Assembly: GCA_001557035.1 (NCBI GenBank)
Contig: LSKJ01000711.1
Location: 1 to 11,717 of the forward strand
Direction: 5' to 3'
DNA from: Rhodospirillaceae bacterium CCH5-H10
Lineage (GTDB): Bacteria; Pseudomonadota; Alphaproteobacteria; Reyranellales; Reyranellaceae
DNA length: 11,717 nt
Numbering within the stretch: the stretch's first letter is position 1; the number at the start of each line of letters is the position of its first letter. Of this stretch, positions 6,834 to 11,717 are shown piece by piece. The notes under the pieces were generated by a model. The model was given only the letters and a program-made list of their open reading frames with translations, was not told where the DNA came from and did no database searches. The position numbers were made by a program, and so were the translations under genes.

Positions 6834-6932
6834 AAGGATCCCTCGCTACGCTCGGGATGACACCGTTTTCTGCATCGGCGCACTGCGCCTTCCCGAGAAA
6901 TGGTGTCATCCCGAGCGTAGCGAGGGATCCTT
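6834..6932. repeat. Large perfect inverted repeat (two outward-facing REP-like hairpin units)
   Basis: The 31-base arms at 6834-6864 and 6902-6932 are perfectly complementary. With two G-T pairs the match extends to 6869 and 6897. A small hairpin GGCGC/GCGCC (6877-6881 and 6885-6889) lies in the middle. Each arm is itself a hairpin unit (minus strand 6858-6838, plus strand 6908-6928): ATCCC/GGGAT stem, opposed GA/GA, a GC pair and a GTA loop. The units point outward. It fills most of the 119-base gap between the stops of the DUF3108 gene and mcm, and ends 8 bases from the mcm stop. It probably terminates or separates the converging transcripts. The absence of a T-run after either arm makes ordinary intrinsic termination uncertain. 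Confidence 0.85.
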
Positions 6933-6940
6933 AAGTCAGC

Positions 6941-9097
<2,157 letters not shown>

Positions 9098-9136
9098 GCC
9101 CCAATGTACTGCGGATTTCGGGCCTGAAAAGACCCG

Positions 9137-10375
9137 CTATTCGTTGGCCAAAATCGTGTTCCGGACGAGAGGGTAGATCTGGCCGGCCCAGCGGCGGCCG
9201 CTGAAGACGCCGTAATGGCCGACGCCCGCCTGCATATAGTGCTTCTTGCGGTAGGGCCGCAGGCTGGAACAGAGGTCGTGGGCGGCCACGGTCTGGCCCA
9301 GCGCGCAGATATCGTCGCGCTCGCCCTCGATGGTGAACAAGGCCGTCCGGCGGATCGCCTTGGGGTTCACCCGTCGCCCCTTCCAGTCGAGTTCACCCTT
9401 GGGCAGCCGGTGCTCCTGGAACACCCACTGGACGGTTTCCAGATAAAACTCTGCCGTCATATCGAGCACGGCGAAATATTCATCATAGAAGGCCTTGATG
9501 GTCGCGGCCTGCTCGGTCTCGCCCTTGGCCAGGTGCTTGTAGAGGTCGACCTGCGCCTTGATGTGGCGCTCGGCGTTCATGCTCATGAAGGCGGTGAGCT
9601 GCACAAAACCCGGATAGACCCGGCGCGTGGCGCCCGGATAGCGCATCGGCACGCGATGGATCAGGTTCTGCTCGAACCAGCTGATCGGCTTGCCCATGGC
9701 CAGCTCGTTGACCTTGGTCGGACTGATGCGCGTGTCGATGGGGCCGGCCATCAGGGTCATGCTGCGCGGCTGGGCCGGATTGTCGTCCTCGGCCATGATC
9801 GCCACCGCCGCCAGCGTCTGGACGCAGGGCTGGCAGACGGCGATGACGTGCGCGCCGGGGCCCATCACCTCGAGGAACTTGATCAGGTGCTCGACATATT
9901 CGTCGAAACCGAATCGGCCGTTCCAGACGCCCACGTCGCGGGCATTGGCCCAGTCGGTGATGTGGACGTCATGGTCGGGCAGCAGCACGCGCACGGTATC
10001 GCGCAGAAGCGTCGCGAAATGCCCCGAAAGAGGCGCGACCAGCAGGACCTTGGGCTGCGCCGGCACTCCCACCTTGGCGAAGCGCAGCAGGGTGCCGAAC
10101 GGGGTGGCGAAGACCTCTTCCTCGCGCACCGCCACCGTCTGATTGCCGTAGGGCACCTCGGTGATGCCGAAGGACGGACGGCGGTGGCTCAGCGTCGCCC
10201 GGGTCGTCATCTCGCAGAGGGCGCCGGCCGCCCGCCAGCTGTCGAGGCTCGCGCTGCCGCCGCCGGACAGGGTCTGGCCCGCCGCCGTCGCCCACAGACG
10301 GACCGGAAGCATCATGTCGGCGGCGGTCTGGTACATCGCATAAAGCATGTGGGCGAACCGGCTCGGAATTTGCAT
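9137..10375 (-). CDS. phaZ: Intracellular polyhydroxyalkanoate depolymerase
   Basis: From ATG 10375 the protein has 412 residues, the usual size for intracellular PhaZ (PHB_depo_C family, PF06850). It begins with the characteristic MLYAMYQTAADMMLPVR segment. The alpha/beta-hydrolase core shows VLLVAPLSGHFATLLRDTV, DVHITDWANARDVP-type text (DWANARDV at 141-148) and the nucleophile region HVIAVCQPCVQTL. The catalytic Cys is 181 or 184, by analogy with Cys183 of the Cupriavidus enzyme. Asp354 or Asp355 (GERDDI) and His387 (GVGHYGVF) complete the triad. There is no signal peptide, so it acts on intracellular granules, releasing hydroxyalkanoate units. AGGTG lies 9 bases before the start; longer versions of the frame run over the divergent GST gene and are rejected. 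The gene precedes mcm on the same strand. Confidence 0.93.
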   Translation of the reverse strand: MQIPSRFAHMLYAMYQTAADMMLPVRLWATAAGQTLSGGGSASLDSWRAAGALCEMTTRATLSHRRPSFGITEVPYGNQTVAVREEEVFATPFGTLLRFAKVGVPAQPKVLLVAPLSGHFATLLRDTVRVLLPDHDVHITDWANARDVGVWNGRFGFDEYVEHLIKFLEVMGPGAHVIAVCQPCVQTLAAVAIMAEDDNPAQPRSMTLMAGPIDTRISPTKVNELAMGKPISWFEQNLIHRVPMRYPGATRRVYPGFVQLTAFMSMNAERHIKAQVDLYKHLAKGETEQAATIKAFYDEYFAVLDMTAEFYLETVQWVFQEHRLPKGELDWKGRRVNPKAIRRTALFTIEGERDDICALGQTVAAHDLCSSLRPYRKKHYMQAGVGHYGVFSGRRWAGQIYPLVRNTILANE

Positions 10376-10429
10376 CTTCGAGGGCACCTGAGACACAGAC
10401 AGTCCCACCAATCGGGAGGGGTGGAGTCC

Positions 10430-11086
10430 ATGGCCGAGGCCTCGCTCACCATCAGTAGCAAGAACTATTCCTCTTGGTCGCTCCGCGGCTTCCTCCTGTG
10501 CCGGATGGCCGGTCTCGATTTCGACGAGCGGATCGCGCCGTGGGACGATCCGGCCACGCGGGCCGAACTGCTCCTCCTGTCGCCTTCCTTCCTGGTGCCC
10601 TGCCTCGAACATGGGCAGGTCAAGGTCTGGGACACGCTCGCCATCGCGGAGTATCTGCACGAGATCAAGCCGGGCGCCGGCCTTCTGCCGACGGACCAGG
10701 CGGCCCGCGCCCATTGCCGGGCGATCTGCGGCGAGATGCATTCGGGCTTTGCCAACCTGCGCTCAGCGCTGCCGATGAACCTGAAAGTGCGCCACGAGAC
10801 CTTCAAGGTCTGGGGCGGCGCGCAGGCCGACATCGAGCGCGTGGCCACGATCTGGCGCGAGTGCCTGCAGAAATACGGCGGGCCGTATCTGTTCGGCGCG
10901 ACGCCGACCATGGCCGACGCGATGTACGCGCCCGTCTGCACCCGCTTCGCCACTTATAACGTGAAGCTCGATCCGGCCTCGGCCGGCTATCGCGACCTGA
11001 TGCTGCGCTTCCCCGCCCTGATGGAATGGACGGCAGCCGCGAAGTCGGAGCCCGAGGAAGTCGAGGAACTGGACGTCGAGTTTTAG
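10430..11086 (+). CDS. Glutathione S-transferase family protein
   Basis: The 218-residue protein starts at ATG 10430, with purine-rich GGAGGGG 8 bases upstream and a second GGAG 3 bases upstream. The N-terminal thioredoxin-fold half (about 1-80) has YSSWSLRG (13-20), where a Ser would activate glutathione, the cis-proline element LVPCL (Pro57), and WDTLAIAEYLHEI (67-79). In the last, Asp-Thr replaces the common Glu/Gln-Ser that holds the gamma-glutamyl group. The C-terminal helical half (about 90-205) ends with FGATPTMADAMYAPVCTRF, a typical GST N-capping segment. It is cytosolic; the substrate is unknown. Maleylacetoacetate isomerase-like and YfcF-like names are possible but not supported specifically. 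It is divergent from phaZ (54 bases apart) and converges on the DUF3833 gene. The C-terminus is acidic. Confidence 0.88.
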   Translation: MAEASLTISSKNYSSWSLRGFLLCRMAGLDFDERIAPWDDPATRAELLLLSPSFLVPCLEHGQVKVWDTLAIAEYLHEIKPGAGLLPTDQAARAHCRAICGEMHSGFANLRSALPMNLKVRHETFKVWGGAQADIERVATIWRECLQKYGGPYLFGATPTMADAMYAPVCTRFATYNVKLDPASAGYRDLMLRFPALMEWTAAAKSEPEEVEELDVEF

Positions 11087-11090
11087 ATTT

Positions 11091-11178
11091 TGTCGTCCTG
11101 AGCGGAGCGAAGGACCTCACGCTCGCAAGGGAGTACCTTGGTGGTTCGGCTAGGTCCTTCGCTGCGCTCAGGACGACA
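11091..11178. repeat. Inverted repeat of two inward-facing REP-like hairpin units
   Basis: The 27-base arms at 11091-11117 and 11152-11178 are complementary except for one G-G opposition (11105 and 11164). Each arm is a hairpin unit (plus strand 11095-11115, minus strand 11174-11154): GTCCT/AGGAC stem, opposed GA/GA, a GC pair, and a three-base loop GGA or GCA. It begins 4 bases after the GST stop and ends 5 bases before the DUF3833 stop, so it takes up nearly the whole convergent gap. Probable roles are transcript separation or 3'-end protection. The units are the same family as at 6834-6932 but face inward rather than outward. Confidence 0.8.
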
Positions 11179-11183
11179 GGCGG

Positions 11184-11717
11184 TCAACTCCCCGGCGCGC
11201 GGCGCAGCTCGAGCTCGACGCGGCCGACGCGGAGGCCCCACTTGCCGACGACGGCCTTGTTGATCAGCGAGCCGTCGGGGTTGAGAGCGAGCACGTCGGA
11301 GAAGTCGACGGTCCAGCCGCCCAGGCTCACGGCATATTCCAGCCGCACCACCTTGCCCTCGGTCCAGGCGCGCGCCTGTCCGACCACGTCCTCGCGCATG
11401 CCGACATAGGTGCCGGGCGCGGTGCGCTCCAGCTTCCAGGTCTTGCGGTCCTTCTCGCCGTCGGCATAGGCGAAATCCTCGACCAGGGTCAGCGTCCGGC
11501 CGTCCCACGCGCCTTCGATCACGACGTCGAAGCGGCGCTGCGAGCCGGTCCAGCTGTTGGTGAAGACGCCCTGACCGACGGTGCGGCCGGGGAAGAACTG
11601 TTCCAGCACCAGCGCCGGCGTCGAGGCGTTGGCGACGGGCGCTTCCGGCGGCGAGGCGCAGGCGCCGACCAGCACGGCGAGAAGAGCGAGCGGGGAAAGC
11701 CGACGCGGCAGGGTGGA
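11184..11717 (-). CDS. DUF3833 family lipoprotein, N-terminal start outside window
   Basis: The minus-strand frame is open to the window edge; 177 residues are visible, ending at TGA 11186-11184. The visible N-terminus is a lipoprotein signal: basic PRR, hydrophobic LALLAVLVGA, then Cys followed by ASPPEAP. The lipobox is VGA-C, so the mature protein should be lipid-anchored through this Cys. The GTG at 11675 falls inside the signal and is not the start, which is probably just beyond the edge. The mature part (FFPGRTVGQGVF, RFDVVIEGAWDG, LTLVEDFAYADGEKDRKTW, GTYVGMREDVVGQA and a VDFSDVLALNPDGSLINKA block) matches the beta-rich DUF3833 pattern of unknown function. Asp and Ala after Cys cannot be used firmly to choose inner or outer membrane; Ala at +2 favours the outer membrane. 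Confidence 0.8.
   Translation of the reverse strand, partial: STLPRRLSPLALLAVLVGACASPPEAPVANASTPALVLEQFFPGRTVGQGVFTNSWTGSQRRFDVVIEGAWDGRTLTLVEDFAYADGEKDRKTWKLERTAPGTYVGMREDVVGQARAWTEGKVVRLEYAVSLGGWTVDFSDVLALNPDGSLINKAVVGKWGLRVGRVELELRRAPGS

Noticed and set aside
6834..6932. Inverted repeat as the ends of a small insertion element
   Set aside because: Only 37 bases lie between the perfect arms, with no coding capacity and no flanking target duplication that I can see. A related unit recurs at 11091-11178, so a dispersed hairpin repeat explains it better.
9098..9136. Possible cobalamin riboswitch ahead of the mutase gene
   Set aside because: The gap is only 39 bases and lacks a B12-box. It is far too short for the aptamer.
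9215..10429. 405-codon in-frame upstream extension of the GST gene
   Set aside because: It runs antisense through phaZ. The GST family start with a Shine-Dalgarno is at 10430, so this is not a fusion protein.
10376..10741. 122-codon N-terminal extension of PhaZ
   Set aside because: It lies over the divergent GST gene. The family N-terminus and normal length begin at ATG 10375.

Overview
This is an 11.7 kb stretch of GC-rich chromosome from an alphaproteobacterium. The evidence is the style of the L28 protein, the NaAtm1-like exporter, the MeaB/methylmalonyl-CoA mutase pair and the CTTGAC-type promoter. A Reyranella-like or other Rhodospirillales/Hyphomicrobiales-type genome is my guess, not something the sequence proves. 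The window is densely packed with core and housekeeping genes. I see no phage genes, insertion sequences, CRISPR arrays, tRNAs or toxin-antitoxin genes, and no stretch of 300 bases without a gene.

Layout from the left. A phytase-like beta-propeller gene (plus strand, 5' end outside the window) converges on rpmB (ribosomal protein L28, minus strand), with a cluster of hairpin repeats between them. Upstream of rpmB lies a compact minus-strand operon, transcribed atm1-type ABC exporter -> MFS transporter -> meaB -> ycgN, with overlaps or gaps of at most 15 bases. A good rpmB promoter overlaps the ycgN stop codon, and a terminator-like hairpin sits between that promoter and the rpmB start. Divergent from the exporter is a secreted DUF3108 protein (plus strand). 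It converges on a second minus-strand unit, phaZ (intracellular PHA depolymerase) -> mcm (methylmalonyl-CoA mutase). Divergent from phaZ is a glutathione S-transferase (plus strand), which converges on a DUF3833 lipoprotein whose first residues lie outside the right edge.

How the genes work together. phaZ, mcm and meaB point to carbon-storage and propionyl-CoA metabolism: PhaZ mobilises polyhydroxyalkanoate, the mutase converts methylmalonyl-CoA to succinyl-CoA with adenosylcobalamin, and MeaB protects and loads the mutase. MeaB is not beside the mutase but in the exporter operon about 4 kb away. The Atm1-type exporter and the GST suggest glutathione and metal/thiol homeostasis.

The most unusual signal is non-coding. 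Each of the three convergent gene junctions holds repeat hairpins. Four copies at two of the junctions share one design (5-bp stem, tandem G-A mismatches, GC pair, GNA triloop). Compensatory base changes occur between the two sites, and the only difference between the two arms at the right-hand site is the N of the GNA loop. A second point of interest is the attenuator-like leader of rpmB. I did not find a convincing new multi-gene system.
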